This document shows positions 7,767 to 15,292 of a stretch of 64,000 bases of DNA, one piece after another (positions within the stretch are counted from its first letter, which is position 1; each line of letters begins with the position of its first letter). Both the position numbers and the translations under genes were made by a program. The notes under the pieces were generated by a model. The model did no database searches. It saw only the letters and a list, made by a program, of their open reading frames with translations, and had not been told where the DNA came from. This DNA comes from Oscillospiraceae bacterium. GTDB lineage: Bacteria > Bacillota > Clostridia > Oscillospirales > Oscillospiraceae. The stretch covers positions 1-64,000 of the forward strand of contig JAHHSG010000010.1 in assembly GCA_020025305.1 (NCBI GenBank), given 5' to 3'.

Positions 7767-9047
7767 ATGGCAAACGGTTTTATTGATAAGGCACGGATCA
7801 CCGTGCGAGCCGGCAACGGCGGCAATGGTGCTGTCGCCTTTCACCGGGAAAAATACATCGCTGCCGGCGGTCCTGACGGCGGGGATGGCGGCAACGGCGG
7901 CAGCATCATCCTACAGGTGGATGACAATATGTCCACGCTGATGGACTTTCGATACAAGCGCAAATACACCGCCACCAACGGCATGGACGGGCAGGGTGCC
8001 CGCCGCAAAGGCAAGGATGGGCAGTCTCTTATCATCAAGGTGCCCCGTGGCACACTGGTGCGCCACGCTGAAACCGGCGAGATCATCAAGGATATGTCTG
8101 ACAGCGAGCCCTATGTGCTCTGCCGCGGCGGCAAGGGCGGCTGGGGCAACCAGCACTTTGCCACCCCCACCCGGCAGGTGCCCCGTTTCGCCAAGGCCGG
8201 TCTTCCCGGACAGAGCCTGGACGTATTTTTGGAGCTGAAGCTGCTGGCCGACGTGGGTCTGGTGGGCTTCCCTAACGTGGGCAAATCCACTCTTTTAAGC
8301 GTGGTCACCAAAGCGCACCCCAAAATCGCCAACTACCACTTCACCACCCTCTATCCCAATTTGGGCGTGGTCTATGTGGAGGACGGTGTCTCCTTCGTCA
8401 TGGCCGACATCCCCGGGATCATTGAGGGTGCCAGCGAGGGTGCAGGGCTCGGCCACGACTTTTTGCGCCACATTGACCGCTGCCGCCTGCTGGTGCATCT
8501 GGTGGATGTTTCCGGCAGTGAGGGCCGTGATCCCCTTACGGATTTTGATACCATCAACGCAGAATTGAAGCAGTACAGTGATGAATTGGCCGCCCGCCCC
8601 CAGATTGTGGTGGCTAACAAAACGGATCTATCCACCGATCCTGAGGTATTGGAGAAGCTGCGCTCCCATGTAGAGTCTCAGGGCTACCACTTCATGGCCA
8701 TGTCCGCTGCCACCCACCAGGGCACCAGGGAGTTGGTGCAGAAGATTGCCCAACTGCTCTCCACCCTTCCTCCGGTGACAGTCTACGAGCCGGAGTATGT
8801 TCCCCGCCCGCCGGAAGTGGATGTTTCCCAGCCTCTGGATATTCGCCACGAGGACGATGTGTGGCTTGTGGAAGGCCCATGGCTGCAGCGACTCATGTCC
8901 AACATCAATTTTTCCGACTATGAAAGCCGGATGTACTTCGATCGTATGCTGCGCCAGTCCGGTCTTTTTGACACGCTGGAAAAAATGGGAATCCAAGATG
9001 GCGAAATCGTATCCATGTACAATCTGGAATTTGAATACCAACGCTAA
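7767..9047 (+). CDS. obg: GTPase Obg/CgtA
   Basis: Obg is a GTPase tied to late 50S subunit assembly, stress and, in Bacillus, entry into sporulation. The 426-aa protein has the glycine-rich Obg fold (GNGGNGAVAFHREKYIAAGG, about residues 1-155), the G domain with GFPNVGKST, DIPGII and NKTD, and a C-terminal OCT-type domain from about residue 345. I chose the ATG at 7767 because GAGGT lies 8 nt upstream; an in-frame ATG at 7752 precedes that site. It has its own promoter, separate from rpmA. Confidence 0.96.
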   Translation: MANGFIDKARITVRAGNGGNGAVAFHREKYIAAGGPDGGDGGNGGSIILQVDDNMSTLMDFRYKRKYTATNGMDGQGARRKGKDGQSLIIKVPRGTLVRHAETGEIIKDMSDSEPYVLCRGGKGGWGNQHFATPTRQVPRFAKAGLPGQSLDVFLELKLLADVGLVGFPNVGKSTLLSVVTKAHPKIANYHFTTLYPNLGVVYVEDGVSFVMADIPGIIEGASEGAGLGHDFLRHIDRCRLLVHLVDVSGSEGRDPLTDFDTINAELKQYSDELAARPQIVVANKTDLSTDPEVLEKLRSHVESQGYHFMAMSAATHQGTRELVQKIAQLLSTLPPVTVYEPEYVPRPPEVDVSQPLDIRHEDDVWLVEGPWLQRLMSNINFSDYESRMYFDRMLRQSGLFDTLEKMGIQDGEIVSMYNLEFEYQR

Positions 9048-9062
9048 TTGTGTATATTTTCC

Positions 9063-9093
9063 ACACCTCCGCTCACACTATGAGCGGAGGTGT
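9063..9093 (+). terminator. Hairpin after obg that also covers the next gene's ribosome-binding site
   Basis: CACCTCCGCTCA and TGAGCGGAGGTG form a perfect 12-bp stem around CACTA, extended by an A-T pair, then TTCTTT. It can act as the obg terminator. Its right arm contains GGAGGTG, the only good ribosome-binding site for the small gene at 9099. Confidence 0.7.
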
Positions 9094-9098
9094 TCTTT

Positions 9099-9272
9099 AT
9101 GTATTCCAATCTCACCGATCTTCTGAATCGGGACAGCGCCGCCTACGAGTTTTTTTATGCGCTCTCTCCTCAAACGCAGGAGTTGCTGCAGGAGCGTGGT
9201 GCCCGCAGTTTGGAGGAGCTGCAGCAGGCCGTGGCGGACATTGATACCCATCAGCGGCCCTCCGCTTTTTAA
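9099..9272 (+). CDS. Small conserved-looking protein, unknown function
   Basis: A 57-aa open frame begins MYSNLTDLLNRDSAAYEFFY and continues LSPQTQELLQERGARSLEELQQAVADID. It reads as a soluble, acidic, all-helical peptide, like a short helical-bundle or adaptor protein. GGAGGTG lies 6 nt before the ATG, but inside a hairpin, so translation may depend on RNA folding. It follows obg by 51 nt on the same strand. I do not recognise the family. The codon use looks coding, and a terminator follows 70 bp later. Confidence 0.6.
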   Translation: MYSNLTDLLNRDSAAYEFFYALSPQTQELLQERGARSLEELQQAVADIDTHQRPSAF

Positions 9273-9342
9273 GGGCTGCACCCCATTGTTTCCGCCCGAC
9301 CATGCGGCAGTCGACAACCGTGTGGGGCGGTTATTTATAGGA

Positions 9343-9378
9343 AAGGGAGCCGTTTATTTTCAGACGGCTCCCTTCTTT
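9343..9378 (+). terminator. Terminator downstream of obg/small gene
   Basis: GGGAGCCGT and ACGGCTCCC form a 9-bp stem around a 10-nt loop, followed by TTCTTTT. The rest of the interval to the convergent HAD gene (9379-9527) shows nothing further. Confidence 0.8.
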
Positions 9379-9527
9379 TCCCCCTTGTTGTTTCTCTCTG
9401 CCCCTATTGAAGAAAATCGGCAGTGCAATGGCTGGCTGAGCGGCGATCAGGGCTGCCTGCCCCTTGCATCTCAGCTCTTTCCCTTACCATTTTTCACTCC
9501 TTGCATCCTCTATACGAAACCATCTGT

Positions 9528-10163
9528 TTACTCCAACACCGGGCAGAGCGTTTCGTCTGCAAGCTCCGTGATCTTGCTCCACTGTGCGCCCGTTCCCTCA
9601 TCATATACGCCTACGGTGTAAAATCCAGCTTTTTTTGCCGTATTGACCGCATAAAACGCATCTTCATAGACTGCAATGTCAGCAGGAATGCTTCCCAGTC
9701 TTTTCGCGGCTTCATAGTAGACATCGGGCTCATTTTTTCCCACGCCCACCGTTTCACAGGAGAGTAAAAAGTTGAAATATTTGCGAACCCCCACCCGCGT
9801 CAGACAGGCATCCATTAACCGTTCGGCTGTTGCTGAAGCAACACACATCTGCACGCCTTTTTCATGCAGCATTTCCAGATAGTTCCGCATACCGCCCTTG
9901 AGTGGAATATCATTTTGGTAATGCGCTTCCATCATGGCATTCATCTGTGCGGCAATGCTCTCGGGAGTTCCCGCAACGGAAAATTCTCGTATAAAATAAA
10001 CTGCGGATTCCGTCATCGTCATGGGCTTGATGGTTTCAAAAACGCTCTGCGGAACATGTTTGACGCCTTGACTTTCTAAGAATTCACCGGCCAGCTTGTC
10101 CCAATAGACCATGGAGTCCACCAGAGTCCCATCCATATCAAAAATTGCAAACTTTTTATCCAT
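9528..10163 (-). CDS. HAD-superfamily phosphatase (beta-phosphoglucomutase-like)
   Basis: This 211-aa cytoplasmic hydrolase has the HAD motifs: FDMDGTLVDS with the nucleophile Asp (motif I), VASATAE (II), a lysine in GVGKNEPD (III), and YEDAFYAV, where the usual second Asp of motif IV (ED) is kept as E-D. A helical cap lies between motifs I and II. I chose the ATG at 10163 with GCGGGGA before it; a longer frame upstream has no family support. It is 127 nt downstream of thiM with no clear terminator between them, so it may belong to the TPP-regulated transcript and dephosphorylate a thiamine-pathway metabolite. That last point is inference. Confidence 0.8.
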   Translation of the reverse strand: MDKKFAIFDMDGTLVDSMVYWDKLAGEFLESQGVKHVPQSVFETIKPMTMTESAVYFIREFSVAGTPESIAAQMNAMMEAHYQNDIPLKGGMRNYLEMLHEKGVQMCVASATAERLMDACLTRVGVRKYFNFLLSCETVGVGKNEPDVYYEAAKRLGSIPADIAVYEDAFYAVNTAKKAGFYTVGVYDEGTGAQWSKITELADETLCPVLE

Positions 10164-10290
10164 ATCGTATCCCCGCTCTCGATTTCTCACACAGGTCAGC
10201 CGTGATTCGTCCGAGATTTTCAGATACAAAGACAGAGGACGTCCTCACTACGTCATCCGCCTCTTCTTCTGAACAATCATCGTGAGAATT

Positions 10291-11130
10291 TCATCTCTGG
10301 TAGATTTCACAGCGCATTCTCTCTTGCAATTGGGTTTGCGTGATATTGAAAACAGCATCAATCAAGTCATTCCGAAATGTAGCATTGCCGGTTTCATTTT
10401 TCATGCGGCGCTCTTCTGCCAATTCTCCGGCAATCCCCATCACAGCCGCAGCTGCTACCGTGGCGGAAAACGGATCCTCCACCATGGCACCGCAAAAAGC
10501 ACCAATCATCGCCGTGAGCATACATCCGCTTCCTGTAATACGTGCCATGGTCGCACAGCCATTGCGGAGAATTGCCGTCTGCCTGCCATCACTGATAACG
10601 TCCAGCACACCGGAGATGGCAATGACGCTGCCCAGCTTTTGCGCCAGCTTTTCTGTCATGGCAACAGCCTCAGCAAGATTCTCCTCTGTCACAGCATCCC
10701 CGGTCTCTACATCCACTCCGCTGCCCGGTGTCCGCTGTCCGGCAAGGAACCGGATTTCCGAGGCATTTCCTCGAATGGCCGCAAAGTGCACTTCCTCCAG
10801 CAATCGCCGAGATGCATCCCTGCGCAGTTGTGTTCCTCCGGCCGCTACCGGGTCAAGGACAACCGGTTTTCCGAGGCAGTTGGCTTTTTTACCTGCCAAC
10901 AGCATGGAATCCACAAAATCAATGGCCCCCATATTACAGACCAGCGAGCTGGCGCCGTGTACCGCCTCTTCCACTTCCCGAACATCCTGTGCCATGGTCG
11001 GCGAACCACCGGCGGCAAGGATGATATTGGCACAGTCATTGACCGTGACAAAATTGGTGATGCATTGGACCAGCGGTGCCTTCTGCCGCACAAGCTGCAA
11101 TGCTTTGCTATACTGGTTCATCGTGTTCAT
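10291..11130 (-). CDS. thiM: Hydroxyethylthiazole kinase
   Basis: ThiM phosphorylates hydroxyethylthiazole so that the thiazole half of thiamine can be salvaged. The 279-aa protein aligns with ThiM throughout: PLVQCITNFVTVNDCANI, GGSPTMAQD, VLDPVAAGGT, RGNASEI, and the ATP-site ITGSGCMLTAMIGAF with the catalytic cysteine. AGGAGG lies 6 nt before the ATG. A TPP riboswitch in its leader shows thiamine control. No thiE or thiD is next to it, so the remaining salvage genes lie elsewhere. Confidence 0.95.
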   Translation of the reverse strand: MNTMNQYSKALQLVRQKAPLVQCITNFVTVNDCANIILAAGGSPTMAQDVREVEEAVHGASSLVCNMGAIDFVDSMLLAGKKANCLGKPVVLDPVAAGGTQLRRDASRRLLEEVHFAAIRGNASEIRFLAGQRTPGSGVDVETGDAVTEENLAEAVAMTEKLAQKLGSVIAISGVLDVISDGRQTAILRNGCATMARITGSGCMLTAMIGAFCGAMVEDPFSATVAAAAVMGIAGELAEERRMKNETGNATFRNDLIDAVFNITQTQLQERMRCEIYQR

Positions 11131-11251
11131 AGTAACCTCCTTACTGCACCGTGGAGAACATTCTGCTGAGAACGCCGCAAAGAAGGACGCTCCCCTTGGT
11201 CCGCCACGGACTGACCGTGCGTAAGTTTTCGCACAGTCTCTCTCCGCAAAT

Positions 11252-11274
11252 AAAAAATCGGAAATACCCGATTT
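11252..11274 (-). terminator. TPP-riboswitch expression-platform terminator
   Basis: On the minus strand AAATCGG and CCGATTT pair around GTATTT and run into a U tract at 11257-11252. The upstream GGGAATACC can pair instead with GGTATTTCC inside this hairpin, giving an antiterminator. Confidence 0.75.
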
Positions 11275-11291
11275 GGTATTCCCGAAATAAA

Positions 11292-11382
11292 ACTAGTTCC
11301 ACTACGTTGGCATTATCCAAATCAGCTTCATGGGTCAAAGGTCACACCTTTTTCTCAGCCTATCTATAAGCTCCCCGGCATT
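11292..11382 (-). ncRNA. TPP (THI-box) riboswitch
   Basis: The minus strand has the THI-box core in order: GGGGAGC, AGGCTGAGA, GTGTGACCTTTGACCC, TGAAGCTGATTTGGATAATG and CCAACGTAGTGGAA. The T at the usual AACCTGAT position is AGCTGAT. A terminator follows 18-40 nt downstream, then thiM. TPP should reduce thiM expression. The outer boundaries are approximate. Confidence 0.93.
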
Positions 11383-11428
11383 CAATTGTAAAAACGGGCG
11401 TCTCTGCCGCACCCATCAAACTATATTA

Positions 11429-11457
11429 GTTATAGCACCATTGCCTTTCGCTGTCAA
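11429..11457 (-). promoter_or_regulatory. Promoter of thiM leader
   Basis: TTGACA (11457-11452), a 17-bp spacer and TATAAC (11434-11429) on the minus strand, about 45 bases before the TPP aptamer. Confidence 0.8.
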
Positions 11458-11514
11458 TGGTACGATCCACGGCAATGGCCGGGAAAGCATCCCAGCCTTT
11501 TCCCAAGCCGCAAG

Positions 11515-11544
11515 AAAGGAGCCGCCTATCAAAGCGGCTCCTTT
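11515..11544 (-). terminator. Terminator of trpB2
   Basis: AAAGGAGCCGC and GCGGCTCCTTT form an 11-bp stem just past the trpB2 stop. The minus-strand tail is TTTCTT. Confidence 0.75.
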
Positions 11545-11552
11545 TGCACAGC

Positions 11553-12935
11553 TTATTCATTACCGGGGAACTTGGGGATGGAGTCAAAGCCGCGCTGCAG
11601 CTCTGCATCGGTGGGGATATAGTCGGTCATCTCACCGTCATTATACTTCCCGTAGGCCACCATATCGAAGTAGCCAGTGCCGGTCAGGCCAAAGACAATG
11701 GTCTTTTCCTCCCCCGTCTCACGGCAGCGAATGGCCTCATCCATTGCCACACGGATGGCGTGGCTGCTCTCGGGTGCGGGCAAAATACCCTCGCACTTGG
11801 CAAATTCCTGGGCTGCGGCAAAGACCTCCGTCTGCTCCACGCTGCGCGCCTCCATCAGGCCGTCATCATAGAGCTGGGAGACAATACTGCTCATGCCGTG
11901 GTAGCGCAGACCGCCTGCATGGCTGGCAGCGGGAATAAAACCGCTGCCCAGCGTATACATCTTTTGCAGCGGGCAGATCATGCCGGTATCGCAATAATCA
12001 TAGCGATACTTGCCCCGCGTTAAACTGGGACAGGAGGCCGGCTCTACGGCGATGAGCTGATAGTCGGCCTCGCCCCGCAGCATCTCCCCGGCAAAGGGAG
12101 CAATCAGACCGCCCAGATTGGAGCCGCCGCCGGCACAGCCAATAATAAGATCCGGGTGAATGTCATATTTTTTCAGCGCCGTCTGCGTCTCCAAACCGAT
12201 GATGGTCTGGTGCAGCAGCACCTGGCTGAGGACGCTGCCCAGCACATAGCGGTAACCCTCCTTGCCGGCAGCAGCCTCTACGGCTTCACTGATGGCGCAG
12301 CCAAGAGAGCCGGAGGTTCCGGGAAACCGGGCAAGAATTTCCCTTCCCACGGCAGTGGTATCGGAGGGAGACGGCGTCACATGGGCACCGTAAGTACGCA
12401 TCACCTCACGGCGGAAGGGCTTTTGCTCATAGGAGCACTTCACCATATACACCTGACAATCCAGTCCCAGATAGGCACAGGCCATCGAAAGCGCCGTCCC
12501 CCACTGCCCCGCCCCGGTCTCCGTGGTAACGCCCCGGAGTCCCTGCTTCTTTGCGTAGTAGGCCTGGGCAATGGCCGAATTCAGCTTATGAGAGCCGGAA
12601 GTATTGTTGCCCTCGAACTTATAGTAGATTTTGGCAGGCGTTTTCAGCTTCTCCTCCAAGCAGTAGGCCCGCACCAGCGGCGATGGACGGTACATTTTGT
12701 AGAAATTTCGGATCTCCTCCGGGATCTCAAAATAGGGTGTCTCCATGTCCAGCTCCTGCCGTACCAGCTCATGGCAGAACACCCGCCCCAGCTCCTCCTC
12801 TGTTACAGGCTGATAGGTTTCCGGGTTCAGCAGGGGCGCCGGTTTATACTTCATATCGGCGCGGACATTGTACCAATAGCGGGGCATTTCATCCTCGGTA
12901 AGATAGATTTTATAGGGGATTTTTCTTTCTTCCAT
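11553..12935 (-). CDS. TrpB2-type tryptophan synthase beta chain
   Basis: This PLP enzyme joins indole and serine to make tryptophan, or acts as an indole-salvage version of TrpB. At 460 aa it is longer than TrpB1 (about 400), with the N-terminal PRYWYNV region and internal insertions of the TrpB2 class. The PLP lysine is in NNTSGSHKLNSA (Lys117), followed by TETGAGQWGTAL and the phosphate-binding GCAGGGSNLGG. The ATG at 12935 is preceded by AAGGAG. No trpA is adjacent, as is common for TrpB2. A T-box with a TGG specifier controls it, which ties it to tryptophan supply. Confidence 0.93.
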   Translation of the reverse strand: MEERKIPYKIYLTEDEMPRYWYNVRADMKYKPAPLLNPETYQPVTEEELGRVFCHELVRQELDMETPYFEIPEEIRNFYKMYRPSPLVRAYCLEEKLKTPAKIYYKFEGNNTSGSHKLNSAIAQAYYAKKQGLRGVTTETGAGQWGTALSMACAYLGLDCQVYMVKCSYEQKPFRREVMRTYGAHVTPSPSDTTAVGREILARFPGTSGSLGCAISEAVEAAAGKEGYRYVLGSVLSQVLLHQTIIGLETQTALKKYDIHPDLIIGCAGGGSNLGGLIAPFAGEMLRGEADYQLIAVEPASCPSLTRGKYRYDYCDTGMICPLQKMYTLGSGFIPAASHAGGLRYHGMSSIVSQLYDDGLMEARSVEQTEVFAAAQEFAKCEGILPAPESSHAIRVAMDEAIRCRETGEEKTIVFGLTGTGYFDMVAYGKYNDGEMTDYIPTDAELQRGFDSIPKFPGNE

Positions 12936-13037
12936 GCTACTTCTCCTTTTGATCGTCTTGGATGGTTATACTTCTTCTACGGCGAAAGGACGCCATCGGA
13001 CCCCCGGCTGATTCATGGAAAATGCCTCCTTCAACAA

Positions 13038-13325
13038 ATAAAAAAACTCCTGTCCCATGCTTTCACATGGGACAGGAGTTACAATCAACTTCCTGCGGTA
13101 CCACCCAAATTGACGCTTTGCGCCCACTCTGCACGCACGATCATGCGCTCCACCGGGATAACGGCCGTGGCTGCCGTCGGTTGCTACTTGCCTTGCGTTC
13201 GCCCCGCCCTCGTAAGCCCATTCGCCCGGATTTCCACCGCCGTGCTCTCACCATCCACGGCTCGCTTGATGTTTCCCACCGGGGTACTCACTCTTACTCA
13301 TCGGTTTGTGGTATCTGATTACTTG
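13038..13325 (-). ncRNA. T-box leader, tryptophan specifier (TGG)
   Basis: The leader of trpB2 has the T-box sequence GGGTGGTACCGC (minus strand, about 13108-13097), whose TGG-type bulge binds the uncharged tRNA acceptor end. A terminator follows with a 15-bp perfect stem (13080-13066 with 13059-13045) and a U-rich tail. In the stem I region, GGGCGAATGGGCTTACGAG carries the triplet TGG (13220-13218) where the specifier is expected after GAA. Uncharged tRNA-Trp should stabilise the antiterminator and turn trpB2 on. The specifier is assigned by eye and agrees with the downstream enzyme. Confidence 0.88.
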
Positions 13326-13326
13326 C

Positions 13327-13355
13327 ACTTTACCACCTTATGCGGCGTTTGTCAA
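13327..13355 (-). promoter_or_regulatory. Promoter of T-box/trpB2
   Basis: TTGACA (13355-13350), a 17-bp spacer and TAAAGT (13332-13327) on the minus strand, placed just after the end of the radical SAM gene. Confidence 0.75.
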
Positions 13356-13375
13356 GCCGCACAAGGCGAAAACTT

Positions 13376-14242
13376 TTACAGTGCCCGCATCTGCTCACTG
13401 CGCAGTCCGTGGCCCGCCAGTCCCTCCCGAACACGAGAGAGCAGTGCTTCCCGATCTTCGTTTAACGTTCCCTTCAAAGTGAGGTAATTGGAGGCATGGT
13501 TCATGCGGAACACGCTGCCGGGGCTGTCAATAGTCTGCAAGAATAGTTCCGTTTCCCGCAGCACGTCTCTTGCGTCCAACACATGGAAGCTGCCCTCCTT
13601 CACCCATTTTTCAAGGGGTGTACCCGGCTCCACCATCAGTGTCAAAAGGCCGATATACTCCGGATTGATGTCGCTGAGCGCCTTGGCTGTGTCCACAGCG
13701 TGTTCATGCAGCAATTCAAGGCTTCCAAGGCCGGAGATGGCAGTGACGGACAGGGCAAAGCCGCAGCGTCGTGCCTTCTGTCCCGCCGCTACGATAGCCG
13801 CCGCCGTGTGTCCCTTGCTCATCTTCTCCAACACCGCATCGCAGCCGGACTCCACGCCCATATAGAGCATGGTAAGTCCCTTGGAGCGCAGAAGGCGCAG
13901 CTCCTCCTCACTCTTCACCTGCAAGCTGCCGGGGGAGGCATAGCTGGTGACTCGCTCACATTCGGGAAACAAGCCATAGATAAGATCCAGAATCGCCGCC
14001 AGATCCTCCGTACGGCGCATCAGCGCATCGCCGTCTGCCAAAAAGACACGGCGGACACTGCGATAGGCCTGCCGTGCCATGCGGAAATCCTCAACAATCT
14101 CCTCCATGGGCCGCATACCGAAGTGCTTATCATCGTACATATCACAAAAGGCACAGCGATTGTGGCTGCAGCCGTAGGTCACCTGCACAATCAGGCTGTA
14201 TGCCTCACTGGGCGGCCGATAAACTTTTCCTAAATAGCGCAC
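13376..14242 (-). CDS. Radical SAM protein, substrate unknown
   Basis: This 288-aa protein has an N-terminal radical SAM motif CSHNRCAFCDMY (CX4CX2C variant; cysteines near residues 25, 30 and 33), which binds the 4Fe-4S cluster that cleaves SAM. Downstream, LADGDALMR, MGVESGCD (the SAM-ribose region) and the barrel strands fit the HemN/Elp3-like COG1032 group. The substrate cannot be read from the sequence. The start is GTG at 14242 with AAAGGAG 8 nt upstream. It is followed by the separate T-box/trpB2 unit and diverges from the ssb gene. Confidence 0.82.
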   Translation of the reverse strand: MRYLGKVYRPPSEAYSLIVQVTYGCSHNRCAFCDMYDDKHFGMRPMEEIVEDFRMARQAYRSVRRVFLADGDALMRRTEDLAAILDLIYGLFPECERVTSYASPGSLQVKSEEELRLLRSKGLTMLYMGVESGCDAVLEKMSKGHTAAAIVAAGQKARRCGFALSVTAISGLGSLELLHEHAVDTAKALSDINPEYIGLLTLMVEPGTPLEKWVKEGSFHVLDARDVLRETELFLQTIDSPGSVFRMNHASNYLTLKGTLNEDREALLSRVREGLAGHGLRSEQMRAL

Positions 14243-14288
14243 AGTCCATTCTCCTTTGTCACTTGATTACTCTTTTTATTATACCCGA

Positions 14289-14317
14289 TTGACGCAGTCT
14301 TGAAAAGAGCATATTCC
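14289..14317 (+). promoter_or_regulatory. Promoter of tandem-OB ssb
   Basis: TTGACG (14289-14294), a 17-bp spacer and TATTCC (14312-14317). The -10 box is imperfect. A perfect TATAAT for the divergent radical SAM gene lies on the other strand at 14284-14279. Confidence 0.55.
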
Positions 14318-14366
14318 CGCAAAATCTCTCATATAGTAGGCCATCAAGCAACAAAGGTGGATCGCA

Positions 14367-15008
14367 ATGGACAACTTACATCAGCCTATGCACTTCAACC
14401 GCGTGCAGCTTTGCGGGCAAACCGTCACGGAGCCGGAGCTGTCACATACCAACCACGGGGAGGATTTTTTCCGTTTCTTCCTGTCCGTCCCCAGACTCTC
14501 CGGGCAGTGCGACACGCTGCCTGTCATTGTACCGGGGCGGCTTCTGACAAATTACGGGTCTGTGCCATCAGGTTCTCCGCTGGCTCTCGTGGGCCAACTC
14601 CGCTCCTTCAACAACAAAAGCGACATGGGGCCGCGGCTGATCCTCTCCGTTTTCGCCCAAGAACTGTCGCAAGCGCAAGGAGCCGCCGTCAATCGTATTC
14701 AGCTATGCGGTACCGTGTGTAAGGAACCGGCACTGCGCCACACGCCGCTGGGGCGTGAAATCTGTGACATCATTCTAGCCGTGAATCGGCGCTATGGGCG
14801 GGCAGACTATCTTCCCTGCATTGCCTGGGGTGCTATCGCAGAGCAGGCTGCACGCCTGCGGGTAGGCAGTTCCATGGCTCTGGAGGGGCGTGTACAAAGC
14901 CGCACCTATACCAAAACCATTGCCGGACAGTCAGAGGAACGCACCGCCTATGAGGTTTCGGTGATGCGTCCGGCAACGCCCAGAGACTTTTTGTTCCCGG
15001 ACTTTTGA
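14367..15008 (+). CDS. Single-stranded DNA-binding protein with two OB folds
   Basis: The 213-aa protein contains two SSB-like OB domains in tandem, about residues 8-100 (FNRVQLCGQTVTEPEL) and 104-210 (VNRIQLCGTVCKEPALRHTP). Both open with the same N-R-I/V-Q-L-C-G strand, and the second keeps LPCIAWGAIAEQ and ALEGRVQSRTY of classical SSB. It lacks the acidic DDDIPF-type tail that recruits repair proteins, although it ends FLFPDF. It is monocistronic with AAAGGTGG before the ATG. It is probably an accessory SSB; the replicative ssb usually lies between rpsF and rpsR, which are not here. Confidence 0.85.
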   Translation: MDNLHQPMHFNRVQLCGQTVTEPELSHTNHGEDFFRFFLSVPRLSGQCDTLPVIVPGRLLTNYGSVPSGSPLALVGQLRSFNNKSDMGPRLILSVFAQELSQAQGAAVNRIQLCGTVCKEPALRHTPLGREICDIILAVNRRYGRADYLPCIAWGAIAEQAARLRVGSSMALEGRVQSRTYTKTIAGQSEERTAYEVSVMRPATPRDFLFPDF

Positions 15009-15017
15009 TCCCTCACG

Positions 15018-15046
15018 TTGACGAACGCCCCCGGCTGCTCTATAAT
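15018..15046 (+). promoter_or_regulatory. Promoter of DUF6472 gene
   Basis: TTGACG (15018-15023), a 17-bp spacer and a perfect TATAAT (15041-15046). Confidence 0.8.
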
Positions 15047-15077
15047 AATGTCGATACCAGCAAAAGGGGGCACCGTT

Positions 15078-15248
15078 ATGACAAAATGCGAGAGCTGCGT
15101 CTATTTCGTCTACGACGAGGCGTATGACGACTATCTGTGCGACATGGATTTGGATGAGGATGAAATGGTGCGTTTCCTCTCCAGCCGCACCAGCGAATGT
15201 CCTTATTGGCGACCCGGTGACGAGTATATCACTGCCCGTAAACAATAA
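15078..15248 (+). CDS. DUF6472-family small protein
   Basis: This 56-aa acidic protein starts MTKCESCVYFVYDEAYDDYL. It has two cysteine pairs (CESC and, later, C in LCDMDLDEDEMVRF and ECPYW), so a small metal-binding or zinc-knuckle fold is plausible. The layout CxxCxYxVYDExY...CxxDLDEDEM...CPYxRxGDEY is the pattern I associate with DUF6472, a Clostridia family of unknown role. I chose the ATG at 15078 because GGGGGCACC and the promoter spacing fit; the longer in-frame N-terminus overlaps the promoter itself. Confidence 0.8.
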   Translation: MTKCESCVYFVYDEAYDDYLCDMDLDEDEMVRFLSSRTSECPYWRPGDEYITARKQ

Positions 15249-15282
15249 AAAAAGTCCGACACATCCGTGTCGGACTTTTTTT
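15247..15282. terminator. Bidirectional terminator
   Basis: A7, then GTCCGACAC, an ATCC loop, GTGTCGGAC and T7. It is symmetric and serves the convergent DUF6472 and trigger-factor genes. Confidence 0.92.
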
Positions 15283-15292
15283 CTATGCGCAT

